Assembly: GCF_030272615.1 (NCBI RefSeq)
Contig: NC_081406.1
Location: 237,997,922 to 238,061,921, forward strand
DNA from: Cryptomeria japonica
Taxonomy: Eukaryota > Streptophyta > Pinopsida > Cupressales > Cupressaceae
DNA length: 64,000 nt
Direction of reading: 5' to 3'
Positions 11,947-23,298 of this stretch are shown here, piece after piece. The notes beneath the pieces were generated by a model. That model saw only the letters and a list, made by a program, of their open reading frames with translations. It was not told where the DNA came from and ran no database searches. Numbering within the stretch: the first letter of the stretch is position 1; each line of letters starts with the position of its first letter. The position numbers and the translations under genes were made by a program.

Positions 11947-13152
11947 TGTAGCGTCCTAAAATTGCGACACTTGCAATTTCGACTGCATTTCGGTCTTCAC
12001 GATGGCGACGCAACACGCAACCTGAATGGAGACCTCGAAACCTGATTATGACACTGAAAACTGCATTTTTCAAGTACCCTAGCCTAAACCTCCTTGCACC
12101 CTGCTGTCCCGGGAGGTGGGACCAGAGCGCCCAGCGCCCTGGTCCCTGGGTCCTATTTTGGGCCCGGTCTCTTTTGGACTTCGGGTCTTTATGTTTGCAA
12201 ATTGGAAAATTATCTTTCCTGGTCGGCCTAAGGTCGGGAAAATCAGTCTATCAGCCCTAATTGACAAGTATATAAACTACATTTTCCTCTTTCATTGGGG
12301 AGGATGATGGAAAAGGCATGGAAACTATACTCAAGCATTCAAGCATTCAAGCATTCCTTCAAGCAATTGATCATTTCAAGTCTCCATTCAAGGCTAAGTG
12401 TTGCATTCAAGACAAGGATTCAACCATTGAAGAGGAGATCACATACTACATGCTACATACAACATACTACTACAACAAACAACAACATCTAAACCTTCGC
12501 ACATAAGGATACAAACATCCTTAGAACAAGGTATTAGTACTTGTTTTACAGTCATTTACATTTACAGCACTTGCTCATTTCTTGGTTAATTCCAAAACTG
12601 GGGTTTGACCTAAAGGCAAACCCCTAATCCCTAACCCCCCAATCGTCTTCGCTTTTCTGTGTGTAGGTTGCAGGTACGCGGCTAAAATTGAAGATCTGGA
12701 ATCCTTGTGCAGAGACGAACAGATCCCCTTCGTTTCGCGGATTTTTCGGAGGACCGTGGCGCCGGGCGCCATCGTCCCGACAACTTTCGTTCAAATTTAC
12801 AGGACAGCGCCGTATCGACATTTTACTGCTAATTCCAGGTCCACAGCTTCATCCTATATCCTTATCTCAGTTTATAAGCGAATCTTTGTCATTTTCTATG
12901 CATTCCTAGCTTAATTCTTCTATGCACATTCTTTACAAAAGAGGGTAGCCTTGCTGTCTTAACCCTTGAAACACATTTAGCATCCAATCTTGCATTGCGT
13001 GGGATTGGATCTTGTGGGTTTCAACCCCTCTTTTGAATGTAAAGTCTCTCCCCTAAGTGAAAACCATCAACCCTAGTGAACCTCCCTTCTCTCTCCTTGG
13101 AGTTGGAAGAGGGGAGTGCAACTAGGGTTCGATCGCGATTTTCCGCTTTACA
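11947..13152 (+). mobile_element. Solo LTR, family A copy 1
   Basis: 1,206 bases starting TGTAGCGTCC and ending GCTTTACA, flanked by CTTAC at 11,942-11,946 and 13,153-13,157. It is inserted in copia I between gag and protease. There is no internal domain, PBS or second LTR, so it is a solo LTR left by LTR-LTR recombination. AAGTATATAAACTACA (about 12,267-12,282) is a likely TATA box. Copies 2 and 3 are at 15,432-16,669 and 39,959-41,131. The small frames inside are not genes. Confidence 0.92.
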
Positions 13153-13157
13153 CTTAC

Positions 13158-13956
13158 TTCTAGCCGGTCCTTTAGGGATTCTTCTAGAAATTGGGGCTTC
13201 CAACTCTTCAAGTTCTTTGTCTTCTCTCTCAATGTCTTCCAAATCTTTAGCATATAACTCCTTCCAATCTATCTTCTACTTATAGGAGGCTGATGCTTTA
13301 AATGCAGTTTATATCTTAGTAGCACTGTGATCTCCAAGTTCCTCAAGCTCAAAAGAAGTCAATTTCCCAAGTAATGTATCTCTGGTAACAAGGGTACTTG
13401 ACATTGTCCAAAGTTCATTGATTGCAGTAGCCTTCATCTTGTAAGCTAGAGGTAGAACTCTTAGAATCTTTGACACAACCTCATCCTCACTAACTGATCT
13501 GCCACAACATTTTATTCCCATGACAATCTCATTCACTCTATCCATGAAAGAACTTATCTTCTCATCTTCTTCCATCTTCAAAGTTTCATATCACACAAAT
13601 ACCTTCAGGTTTTGCAATCTTTACTGCTTGGTCGCCTTCATAAAGAGTTTCAAGCTTTAGCCAGATTGCATTCTCCAACTCTATGACATTTAATAGCTTC
13701 TCATCAGATAGGGCACTTAGCAATGCTTCTTTTGCTCTGACATCATTTTCAGCTTTCTTCTATTCATCAACAGGTGTCGGTGTTCCAGAATTAGGATCAT
13801 GAGGTATATACCCTTTCTCCACTATCTCCCAAACTTTAGCTCCAAGACATCTCAAATGAATCTTCATTCGCTCCTTCCATATTTTGTAATTTGTGCATCA
13901 AATCTAGGAATCTCCTTCTGGTAGGGATTAAGTGTAGAACTTGATGTTGATGCCAT
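13158..13956 (-). pseudogene. Copia I gag (broken)
   Basis: The start codon at 13,954-13,956 gives MASTSSSTLNPYQKEIPRFD, a typical copia gag opening close to the primer site. Further in are KMEEDEKISSFMDRVNEIVMG and a SEDEVVSKILRVLPLAYKMK block of the UBN2-type gag. Several stops interrupt the frame, for example after the opening and before the KMEEDE block. The gene is cut from its zinc knuckle by solo LTR A. Confidence 0.85.
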
Positions 13957-13996
13957 CGGATCTCCTCAAGCGGTTAAGCTTATGCAGAGAGCACCA

Positions 13997-14009
13997 GGCT
14001 CTGATACCA
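13997..14009 (-). promoter_or_regulatory. Primer binding site of copia I
   Basis: The minus strand reads TGGTATCAGAGCC two bases inside the 5' LTR end (CTAACA, then AT). This is the usual plant copia site complementary to the 3' end of initiator-Met tRNA. Confidence 0.92.
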
Positions 14010-14011
14010 AT

Positions 14012-15235
14012 TGTTAGACAGTTCTGATACAAAGAGAAAACTGAGAGGGGGGTGAATCAGTTTTCTACCAATAATTGCAGTTAATGCAGATTATAACCTT
14101 TATACTGGAGCACAAAGAAACCAACACAATGAAAGATAAATCATGAAATCACAGTACACGCAACACCAATATTTTTGACATGGAAAACCCGGTAAAGGGA
14201 AAAACCATGGTGGGAAACCCTACCCAAAATCAAATAATACATTTGCAACATTATGTGAAATAATTACAATGGGGATTGCACTTGCAATGAGGTCAACCGC
14301 CTAGAGCTCACTGCTCATCACAAAAGGGAAGTCTCACTGACTTACATAAACATCATACTACAATTCAGAAAGAATGAACTGTGAAAGTAGCATGTCCTAA
14401 TGCTTGATAAAGTTATGGTTAAGCACAGAGGTCTGCCCTGCAACACAAAATCCTTTCACGATCTTCCCCTGAATGATATATCATTGTTCACACATAAACC
14501 TTTCTCTGATAATGCAAACATAACCATCGATCCCATACCATATCCGAATTACATGAATAAGTCACCTATAAATACAGATCATCGACCTTATTGATAAGGT
14601 CGGCTAAACCCTAAACCCATAAACCCGTAATTATAAAAAAATTACATTACATGATATCACCGGACCAATATTATGATTTGCATTACATAGCATGGACCTA
14701 ATTTGAATACCCAAACAATTACATCCACCAGAAATCATGCTAAGATCAATTTCCAACACGTTTCGCCAACCGGTAGAAACCCTCAGTGCAATAACACGGA
14801 ATAACTAACCGAATCCAAATAGGACCACCATATCATCACGCCAACCAATGTGAAGCCACCAAACAATTAGAAAATGATAAAGAAGCACCTTCAGCACGTT
14901 AGAAACCATTTCCATAAGACGGAACAAAATCATCTAACCAAATCATCAAATATCGCTAATCGGTACTAGGAAATACCAACCGGGAACATAAGCGATAGCT
15001 TCCAAAGCACCAAATCATGAACCAACAAAATATGACAAGCATATAGCCATCTTGACTAACCATCCAAAACCGAATCCAAGGATTTGGTCATACTGGATCA
15101 GAATCACAACCAAAACCAAGACAAACACCAAGTCTAACCAAGATAGGTCCAACCGAGGTAGCAGAACCATATCCAACCAGGATACAGTGTTGACATCAAT
15201 GACAACACTTACCCAAATCCAACATATTGCCAACA
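14012..15235 (-). repeat. 5' LTR of copia I
   Basis: 1,224 bases; on the plus strand it starts TGTTAGACAG and ends GCCAACA, so TG...CA on the minus strand. The outer half matches 1-679. The inner end resembles the LTR of copia II (52,404), including the GAGAGGGGGGTGAATCAG block. Confidence 0.92.
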
Positions 15236-15426
15236 CCATACTCATTTACTTTCTTCCAAGGTGCTTCTGATACTCTTGCCTTCTAAAGTTTCTTATCAAC
15301 CTGACACATAGAAGAACTAGAGAAAACATCTTGTACTCTTCTTCGATGACTTCTATTGGCATCAAAGTCAATTATTTATAGAAATTCCACACTGGAACAT
15401 TTCTCCTAACACCCTTTGCAAATAAC
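15236..15426. other. Spacer between copia I and solo LTR copy 2
   Basis: Short sequence with no recognised feature. The first five bases (CCATA) are the expected right target site of copia I, but the left partner is outside the window. The same non-element sequence resumes after 16,674. Confidence 0.5.
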
Positions 15427-15431
15427 CTTGG

Positions 15432-16669
15432 TGTAGCGTCCTAAAATTGCGACACTTGCAATTTCGACTGCATTTGGGTCTTCACGATGGCGATGCAACA
15501 CGGAACCTGAATGGAGACCCCGAAACTTGCTCATGACACCAAAAACTGCATTTTTCCAGCACCCTGGCCTGATCCTCCTTGCACCCTGTTGTCCCGGGAG
15601 GTGGGACTAGAGCGCCCAGCGCCCTGGTCCCCCAGGACCATGGCGCCCAGCGCCCTGGTCCCTGGCCCTATTTTGGGCCCGGTCTCCTATGGGACTTCGG
15701 GCCTTTTTGTTTGCAATTTGGAAAATAACATTTCCTGGTCGGCCTAAGGTCGGGAAAATCAGTCTTTTAACCCTAATTGGCAAGTATAAAAACTACATTT
15801 CCTCTCCCATTTGAAGGGGAAGGACATATGTGTACAAGGCGTGGAAACGATATTCAAACATTCAAGCATTCAAGCATTCCTTCAAGCAATTGATCATTCT
15901 AAGTCTCCATTCAAGGCTAAGTGTTGCATTCAAGACAAGGATTCAACCATTGAAGAGGAGATCACTTACAACACATTACATGCTACAACATACAACATAC
16001 AACATACAACAACATCTATACCTTCGCATATAAGGATACAAACATCCTTACAACAAGGTATTAGTACTTGTTTTACATTACATTTATAGCATTTCTCATT
16101 TCTTGGTTAATTCCAAAACCGGGGTTTGACCTAAAGGCAAACCCCTCATCCCTAACCCCCCAATCGTCCTCTCTTTTCTGTGTGTAGGTTGCAAATACGC
16201 GGCTGTAATTGGAGATCTGGAATCCTTGTGCAGAGACGAACAGATCCCCCTTCGTTTCGCGGATTTTTCGGAGGACCGTGTGCACGCCGGGCACCATCAT
16301 CCTGTCAACTTTCGCTCAAATTTGCAGAACAGCACCGTCTCGACATTTTACTGCTAATTCCAGGTCCGCAGCTTCATATCATATCCCTATCTCAATTTAT
16401 AAGTGAATCTTTCCTACTTTACATGCATTCCTAGTTCAATCTTTCTATCTACATTCTTTACAAAAGAGGGTATCCTTGCTATCACAACCCTTGAAACTCA
16501 TATAGAATCCAATCTTGCATTGCGTGGGATTGGATCTTGTGGTTTTCAACCCCTCTTTTGAATGTAAAGTCTCTCCTAAGTGAAAACCATCAACCCTAGT
16601 GACTCTCCCTTCTCTCTCCTCGGAGTTGGGGAGGGGAGAACGACTAGGGTTTGATTTTTCCGCTTTACA
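15432..16669 (+). mobile_element. Solo LTR, family A copy 2
   Basis: 1,238 bases, TGTAGCGTCC...GCTTTACA, flanked by CTTGG at 15,427-15,431 and 16,670-16,674. It is closely similar to 11,947-13,152. Relative to copy 1 it has a short local duplication of a GGCGCCCAGCGCCCTGGTCC block (about 15,608-15,665). No internal domain. Confidence 0.93.
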
Positions 16670-16674
16670 CTTGG

Positions 16675-17220
16675 AAATAACCTCATTGAGGCAGCTGCAT
16701 TTACAAGTATGAATTCATCTAGAATTTGAGGGTGGTGTTTACCTTGAAGAGCTATTCACAAATGGCTTCACTGATCTATTCACCTAGAGGATTTGTTGTG
16801 TACCTTTCCTCATGATGAGAATGTACCTATATATCCATTCCTCAAAGACATTTGAGTTTTTTAGCCCATTGATCCCGCTAAGCAATGTGATCATGTCATT
16901 GATTTCTTCTTTAAAATCACAACGGAATAACCTAGGCTACCTAGTGGTTGTGGCTCTCGACTTTACTAGCCAATTAGTGTTGATATTCTTCTTACACCTC
17001 TCCTTATTTTTGTTGTAATATTTTTTAGTAGATTTCATGGAAATTTCAACATACTCTTCCACAGCAAGACACTTGAAGATTCTATTAAAATCTCCTCATC
17101 CAACTTGATCACAACCTTTCCATCAGCATCTTTCACTGACTTAGTCTCCTTGTCAAAATGAGTGGCACGGGCTAAAACATATTCAGGTTCCAAAGTTGCC
17201 ACTGGAAAAGAGAAAACAAG
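16675..17220 (-). pseudogene. Unrecognised coding remnant
   Basis: The minus frame from 17,250 to 17,035 encodes a 71-residue stretch with LVFSFPVATLEPEYVLARAT and DADGKVVIKLDEEI. Its composition is protein-like, unlike the neighbouring AT noise, but I do not recognise a family. Part of the same sequence is duplicated to the right (17,221-17,864). It is probably a fragment of a retroelement-borne or captured gene. Left of about 17,035 nothing clear is seen. Confidence 0.35.
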
Positions 17221-17864
17221 ATGAATGTTATTGTTCAAGAGCAGTTGCATACCAATAGTAGTCAGTTGTTTCTTAGCTCTCTAAATGAACTTTGACATGT
17301 CCACATGACCTTTCTCAGTATCCTTGATTTCACCAATGTTTGAGGTCACTGAAGAGGGAGAGATGATATTTTGATATTTAGACTTCATCTTATTTTCTAG
17401 TGTGGAAGCTAGCTCTTTAGACATTTAGACATTTGTGATGATCAAGGATGCTATCAAGAACACTTGGATCAATTGCGCATGTTGCATCTCAAATTTAGTT
17501 TCCCATAATTGAATGTGTGTGCAAAAAGACTAACAATACATGAATGTTATTGTTCAAGAGAAGCTGCATACCAACAATAGTCAGTTGTTTCTTAGTTCTC
17601 TGAATGAACTCTTACATGTCCACATGACCTTTCTCAGTGTCCTTGATTTCACCAATGTTTGAGGCCACTAAAGGAGGAGAGATGTTATTCTGATATTTAT
17701 GATATTTATAATTATCTTCTTCTCTGATGTAGAAGTCAAGGCTCTTCAAACATTTAGACATCTATGATGATCAAGGATGTTATCAGAAACACCTAGATCA
17801 ATTGTGCATGTTGCATTTCAGATTCAGTTTCATAAAATCGAATGTGCACATGCAAAAAGACTAG
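17221..17864. repeat. 319-bp tandem duplication, two copies
   Basis: ATGAATGTTATTGTTCAAGA occurs at 17,221 and 17,540, and the sequences that follow match through about 320 bases, including TCCACATGACCTTTCTCAGT and GATTTCACCAATGTTTGAGG. The copies differ by scattered substitutions and small indels, so the duplication is not recent. Confidence 0.88.
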
Positions 17865-18382
17865 CTAGTTCAAGCTTAGACAAAAACAAGCCACCTGCAA
17901 TTCGATTTTGAGTGTAAGGAAAAACAAAACATGTAATTAGGTTTTCAAAACCCGATTACAAATTAAAATGGGTTTGAAAACCCAACTACGAGTGTGTAGG
18001 ATGAGGCTTGCAATCAAGAGTGCCTTGCAATCGGAATTGGAAAACCCAATTGCAAGACAACCATATTGGATTACATTGATTGGGGTTTAAACTCTGATCG
18101 ACAAGTGATGTCCCTTTTTAATCGAGGTGTAAACCCCAATCAACAAGTGTGTGACTTAATGATTGGTTTGGGGGTAAAGACTTGTTGATCAGGATTTTGC
18201 ACTGATCAACAAATTTCCTCCTTGTTGATCAGGATATAAATCTCAATCATCAAGTTTCCTCCTTGTTAATCAAGTTATGAATCCTTATTAGCAAGGATGA
18301 AACAAACGAAAGATGGATTAAGACTGGTGAGCGGATCACCAATTTTAAGCACCTATCAAATGCTAAAAACAATAGTTCTGAC

Positions 18383-18457
18383 CTTGTTGGTTGGAGCCAT
18401 AGCTTTGGTCAACAGGGTTTGCCCTTGTTCATCAAAGCTATGACTCCAACCAACAAG
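18383..18457. repeat. Inverted repeat, 24-base arms
   Basis: The arms at 18,383-18,406 and 18,434-18,457 pair with one mismatch around a 27-base loop. The left arm begins CTTGTTGGTTGGAGCCATAG. Confidence 0.85.
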
Positions 18458-18490
18458 ATTTGGCATGAAAGATAGAAAAATAAAAAGGGA

Positions 18491-18510
18491 TCGGGGTTTT
18501 AAAACCCCGA
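18491..18510. repeat. Perfect 20-base palindrome
   Basis: TCGGGGTTTTAAAACCCCGA is exactly self-complementary. The flanks (AAAAGGG left, CCCTTTT right) extend the stem after a one-base bulge. Confidence 0.9.
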
Positions 18511-19562
18511 CCCTTTTCTTACAAAAATTCAAAAAACAACATACCTAAAACACAAAGGGTGAAGTTGAGTTGAACCTTGAACCTTGAAAGAGACTCATAG
18601 AGGTAGAACCCTAGGCAAGAAAAAATAAATAAAACAAATGACTAAAACAAATGACTAAAACAAATGATTAAAATGTGATTAAAAATATGTGCATTAAATG
18701 CACTTAATAAAACCTAGAAGGACTCTAATTGCAATTTGGGTCTAGAAAACCGGTGTGCATTTGCATTTCGAGTTTCCAAACCCTAAAAGCAATTAACCAC
18801 ATCGCATAATGCAAAGTTAGGTTTAAAACCCAATTTAGCAAGAGGAGCAAAAAGTTGAAAATTTGGCTTTTGAACCCGACTTTACAAAAAGACAAAAACT
18901 CCCTAAACACTAAAAACATAAAAATGTAAAAAAAGAAGACATAAACACAACGAAAGACTAGGACTTAAAAACCTTGAAAATCGTGCCTAAGAGCCTTTGG
19001 CACACTAAAAGTAAAATTTTAAGGGAGGGTATCCTAATTTTGTCTAACTTATGAAATTGAGTATAACACCATTAACATAAACCTCCTAGAAGATGAGGAT
19101 GCAAAGAGTGCAATGTACATTATCTGACAATTCAATAAATGGAATACATAATTGCCGAGTGCCATTGACAAATGGTCTTAGAATACTAGCAGTTGGAAAA
19201 TCCTTTTCTAGACTATGGGGAAGAAAAAAACCAAAGACAATAGAAGGTTAGAATCTAAACTAAATGACAGACTCTTGGAGGCAATAAAGCAACTCCAATA
19301 GGACCCATCTAATCTAAAGATTAATGAAGAACTTATTAAAACGAAGGAAGCCTTGGGAAAGTTGCATAATGATAAGATCCAAGGCATTAAAACAAGAGCT
19401 CAAGTGAATTGAATCCAACATGGTGATCAAGGATACAACTACTTCTTCCAAATTCTTAAACACAAGGAGGCTAAGGATAGAATTGAATCAATATGGGAGG
19501 ATGGTACAAATATCAATGATCAAGAGGGAATCGATAAAGCTTTTTATCTTTTTTATAAGAAA

Positions 19563-20618
19563 TTGTTCACCACAGAAGATAATTCCCTAGAAAATGTCAA
19601 GGCTAGAGACATTCTTAAGAGAACAATCCCTAAGACAGTGCAATCTAAAGACTATGAGACATTGGGAAGGGAGATCACTATGGAAGAAATTAGGAAAGTT
19701 GTCCTTTCGCTTAAAAATGATAAGGCTCCAAGGCAGGATGGCTTGCCAGTTAAGTTCTACAAAGACAATATAGAATGGATTAGTGAAGAACTTGTTCAGG
19801 TTTATAAGGAAGCAATTAGCATTGGGTCCTTCGGGTCCGGTAACAATAAAGGGGTTATCAACCTCATCCCCAAAGATGGAGATAAATCCCTCATCAAAAA
19901 CTAGAGACCCCTCATGCTCCTCAATGTGTCATATAAAATTATGACAAAAGCTTTAGCCTTAAGAGTAGCGGATATCTTTCCAAGCATTGTGAATACCACT
20001 CAGACTAGATTTGTTAAGGGCAAATATATTTTGGAAAATATCCTCATTTATTGGGAAGCAATGCATTGGACCGGGAACTATAATAAAAAAGTGGCAATAT
20101 TGTTACTTGATTTTGAAAATGCTTATGATAGGATTGAATGGAGCTTCTTAATCATGATGCTAAAAAGCTTAGGGTTCCCTGATAAATTTTGTCAAATGGT
20201 ACAAGTCCTGATGAGAGATGCTTGTGCTTGTGTTGAAGTGAATGGGTGCAGGTCAGAATCCCTCCCCCTCTCAAGGTCTATTAGGCAAGGTTGCCCCCTT
20301 GCCCTTGCTCTATTTGTGATTGCAATGGATGCTCTATTCTACTTACTCAGGGATACCTCTACTTCCCCTAGAATCAAAGGGATTACCCTACCTAGCAACG
20401 AAGACTTGATTAATATGGCATTTGTGGATGATACCACTATTCTCTTAGAAATGGAGGAGAATTATATGGACTTCCTTCTTAAGAAGTTAGATCTATTATG
20501 TTTAGCCTCTGGTAGTAAGTTATCCCTATCCAAATCTATTCTTCTTGGTTGGGAAAGTCAGCCTCCAAGGTGGTTCTGTAAATACGGTTTCTTATGGGGG
20601 TTCCCAACCACCAAGTAA
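19563..20618 (+). pseudogene. LINE reverse transcriptase
   Basis: A single frame with one internal TAG (19,902-19,904), probably a former Trp of the NWRP block. Motifs in order: KNDKAPRQDGLPVKFYK, VINLIPKDGD, RPLMLLNVSYKI, TRFVKGKYI, the catalytic LLLDFENAYDRIEW (first Asp), RQGCPLALALF and the active centre AFVDDTTIL (FVDD in place of YADD). This order is the plant L1 clade. The frame closes at 20,618, but homologous sequence continues (FLWG, then LRKWN, GGLGLKDLKLQ) to about 21,099. Confidence 0.92.
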
Positions 20619-22242
20619 GGCACCTTGGGATCATGTTTGTTGTTAACCCTAACTTGAAGGATATGTAGAGTTGGATTAAAAAGAAAATTGATAAGAAACT
20701 CAGGAAGTGGAATAAGAACTATTTATCCATTGTTGGGAGAGTTAAGGTCTATCTAAAGATCCTTTAATTTATTCATAAAATATCTACTATGCATCTACAT
20801 GGTTGTTCGAAAACTGTCAATTTAATGACATTAAAAAATTTATGGTCTGATGGAAAAGAGAATAAGAAGGTCCACTTGTAAAATGGAAATGGTGCACCAT
20901 GAATAAGGGCAAGGGTGGTTTGGGTCTAAAAGACCTTAAGCTACAAGGTATGGCACTAGCTACCAAATGGATCTTCAAGTCACTTCAGGGAGAAGAACCA
21001 TGGAAAGTGTTGATTAGAAACAACATTTCCAATGTTACTCCTAATAAATTTGGCTCATGGAAGAACCTAATTTCCCCATTTCCCCATCATTCCAACTAGA
21101 TCTAGTATGTTCAGATCCATTTGGAAAGAATGAGAGTGTGTCAAGAAACTAATTACCCATAATGGGTTGGGTTGTGGAGGCAATAAAATCTGTGGTGATA
21201 AATCTATCTAGTGGAATCTATTTCATAGGGACAAGCCTCTAGCCCTAATCCAAGGTTGTTCTGCTAAAAACTAGAATGTCAAAGGCATTAAATTCTTCAC
21301 AAATATCATCAAGGAAGGGAATTTAAAAATTTGGGCTAAGCTTAGTCATCAATTTGGGCTACCAAACATTAAGTGGAGACTATGCTTAGAGATGCCCGCT
21401 CCTCCCTCTCCCTGCCTAAATCATGCTCTGTTGCCTACTCCAGATTTATGTCTTATAAATGGCCTGATGGTACCCCTTTTCCCAATGCTAAAGCCAAGTC
21501 TATTTATAACTTCCTAACTGATAATGATGAGATATTCTCCTATCTCTTTGCCCAATGCTAAAGCCAAGTCTATTTACAACTTCCTAACTGATAATGATGA
21601 GATATTCTCCTATCTTAATAACCCGTGGCATCTAGATTGTTCCTTCCATAAGTGACAAGTTGTTTTTTATTCACTATGGAGTAGCCCCTTTGAACCTAAT
21701 AAAAAATACTTTAAATGTCTCGTTATCCTTCATAAGCTACCTCTAAGGGCATCTAATGGTGATTTCAATGATTGTCTCTAGTGCAGAAAAAATACACTCT
21801 GACATATTTTTTTGACTGCCTTTGTGTCTATGAAATATGGAACTTATTTGGCCTCTCTTTTGTTGGCAACTCTAAAAAATGTGGATCTATGTGATGTGAT
21901 TTTTGGTTATTTTCATGGTCACAAGAAAGATTACAATTTATTTTGGTTTATTCTTTCTACTGAAATTCTATGGCAAATCTAGAAATTTAGGAATGATAGT
22001 TTGTTTAGAGGTAGAGACAGAGCACATACTGAGTCTCTAAGGAGACTCATATTTCATGATGTGAACATGTAAGATTCAGTCATAATGTGGATAGCCAAAA
22101 AGAAGTTTGAGAAGTTGTTATAAGATGGGTCCATCAGAATGTTCACCCAAGAGATATCTCATGGTTTCTTGTGGACCAAGACGATCATAGAGAGGACACC
22201 ATTTGTGGAAGGGTAGGAAAACTTTGTTGGAGAGATCAATTG
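20619..22242 (+). pseudogene. LINE C-terminal region with zinc-binding motif
   Basis: Broken continuation of the LINE ORF2. GGLGLKDLKLQGMALATKW is at 20,920-20,980. Around 21,700-21,860 the translation reads KCLVILHKLPLRASN, then Cys-x-x-Cys and HIFFDCLCVYEIW, matching the zinc-binding region that follows plant LINE RTs. Stops and shifts are frequent. Confidence 0.8.
21481..21620 (+). repeat. 70-bp tandem duplication in the LINE
   Basis: CCCAATGCTAAAGCCAAGTC starts at 21,481 and again at 21,551; the two 70-base units differ by a single transition plus edge bases. Because 70 is not a multiple of three, it also shifts the reading frame. Confidence 0.92.
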
Positions 22243-22275
22243 ACAAAAAAAAGACAAAAAAAAAAAAAAAAAGAG

Positions 22276-22480
22276 GACAAGCAGAAAGATGGAGAGGTGC
22301 ATGTATAAGCAGCAAAGGATGCACTAGTAGCGATGGTCACTCATCCATTTTGGATTCAAACAAGTGGGGAAAGTAACTGCATTGGATGGAGGGACCCAGT
22401 GGCTAGGTAGCATGGGTAGAGTTCTATGATCTGGATATTATTATGAAGTGGCAGTAGTTGTATATAGTCGTGCTAAATGA
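22276..22480 (+). other. Possible LINE 3' tail or flank
   Basis: Short unassigned sequence between the A-run and the gypsy element. No coding or structural feature is seen. It may be LINE 3' UTR, in which case the A-run is internal. Confidence 0.35.
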
Positions 22481-22485
22481 GATTT

Positions 22486-23298
22486 TGATGCAACCATAAC
22501 CGATAAAAACCCTTAGAAGAGTCAACCGGCTTATGCAGCAAGAGAGACACAATGCAAACAGCAAGAAAACATAACAAATTCATATAAACATATCAAATTC
22601 AAGCCATAGAACTTCCGGCAATCATCCGGTAATCATTAGATTATCATCAAAGAGCATCTGGTAGTTAACCAATTACATGCAGGCTTCAAGCCAGAAATAG
22701 CCCAACTGGGACTCTAAAGATCAACCAGATCACCACATGCAAATCTCAATCTTTATTCCAAGTTCTACTTATTCTACCCCCACAAATGATTACATAACAT
22801 CATATTTATACCCACCGGAACATATCTGGGTCGGCCTCAAAAGATTACATTCACCAATGCAGGAAAATGAAACGTGTAATTAGGTCGGCCCTAAGATTTA
22901 AGAAATCCTTCTGGAAAATAACAACCAAGTGATGTGGTTCAACAGGAAGGTCGGCCACACGCCAAAGAACATCAAACAAGACCCCAAGATGGATCCACAT
23001 GCCAAGAATCGCCCTAGTAATGAAGGAAAACCAACCGGTAAGCACAAGAACCGTCCCGGGAACCCAGAAACAGCCAACCGAAAGCAATAACTGACCGAAG
23101 AAGAACCCAAATGAGCCAGAATTCTGGAATCAACCACATGAAACCGCCAAGAAACTGCAAACAAGATCTTCCACGAAGAACAAGCAACTACCGGTACATA
23201 TCGGTAAGAATACTGAAACTGCACAAAGAACTAAACAAGAAAGGAAATATTTTTGGTTGATGTAAGATTGCTCATCGACCAAGAATGCTCCTGCATCA
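22486..23298 (-). repeat. 3' LTR of gypsy-type element
   Basis: 813 bases, TGATGCAACC to CCTGCATCA, collinear with 25,444-26,257. The copies differ by scattered, mostly transition, changes, so the insertion is not young. No purine-rich tract is obvious next to it. Confidence 0.92.

Larger units (their letters stand above)
1..15235 (-). mobile_element. Ty1/copia element I, nested host, 3' LTR cut by window edge
   Basis: This is a minus-strand copia retrotransposon. From right to left it has a 5' LTR (14,012-15,235), a tRNA-iMet primer site, gag, a zinc knuckle and protease, integrase, reverse transcriptase and RNase H, a purine tract and the 3' LTR (1-679, truncated). The copia gene order (integrase before RT) is read directly from the translations. 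Two later insertions split it: a 7.5-kb TG-bounded element in RT and a 1.2-kb solo LTR between gag and protease. Stops and frameshifts occur throughout, so it is not autonomous. The two LTR copies are clearly alike but differ by many substitutions and small indels, so the element is old. Confidence 0.93.
17865..19039. other. Unassigned region rich in short inverted repeats
   Basis: No coding frame is supported. The sequence repeats variants of AACCCNATTNCAAG and CTTGTTGATCAGG in both orientations, so many short stem-loops are possible. The two strongest (18,383-18,457 and 18,491-18,510) are listed separately. It could be part of an unrecognised LTR or a fold-back element. Confidence 0.4.
19040..22275 (+). 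mobile_element. 5'-truncated L1-type LINE
   Basis: A plus-strand non-LTR retrotransposon remnant. The order is: linker after the (missing) endonuclease (about 19,200-19,560), reverse transcriptase (19,563-20,618), C-terminal thumb region (to 21,099), an RT-associated zinc-binding region (about 21,620-21,860) and an A-rich tail (22,243-22,272). No endonuclease domain is visible, so it is 5'-truncated as is usual for LINEs. There are in-frame stops and a 70-bp internal duplication. The 3' end could lie as far right as 22,480; the left boundary is approximate. Confidence 0.88.

Noticed and set aside
12048-12914. Several overlapping small frames on both strands, repeated at 15,511-16,434
   Set aside because: All fall inside the two solo LTRs of family A and differ between copies.
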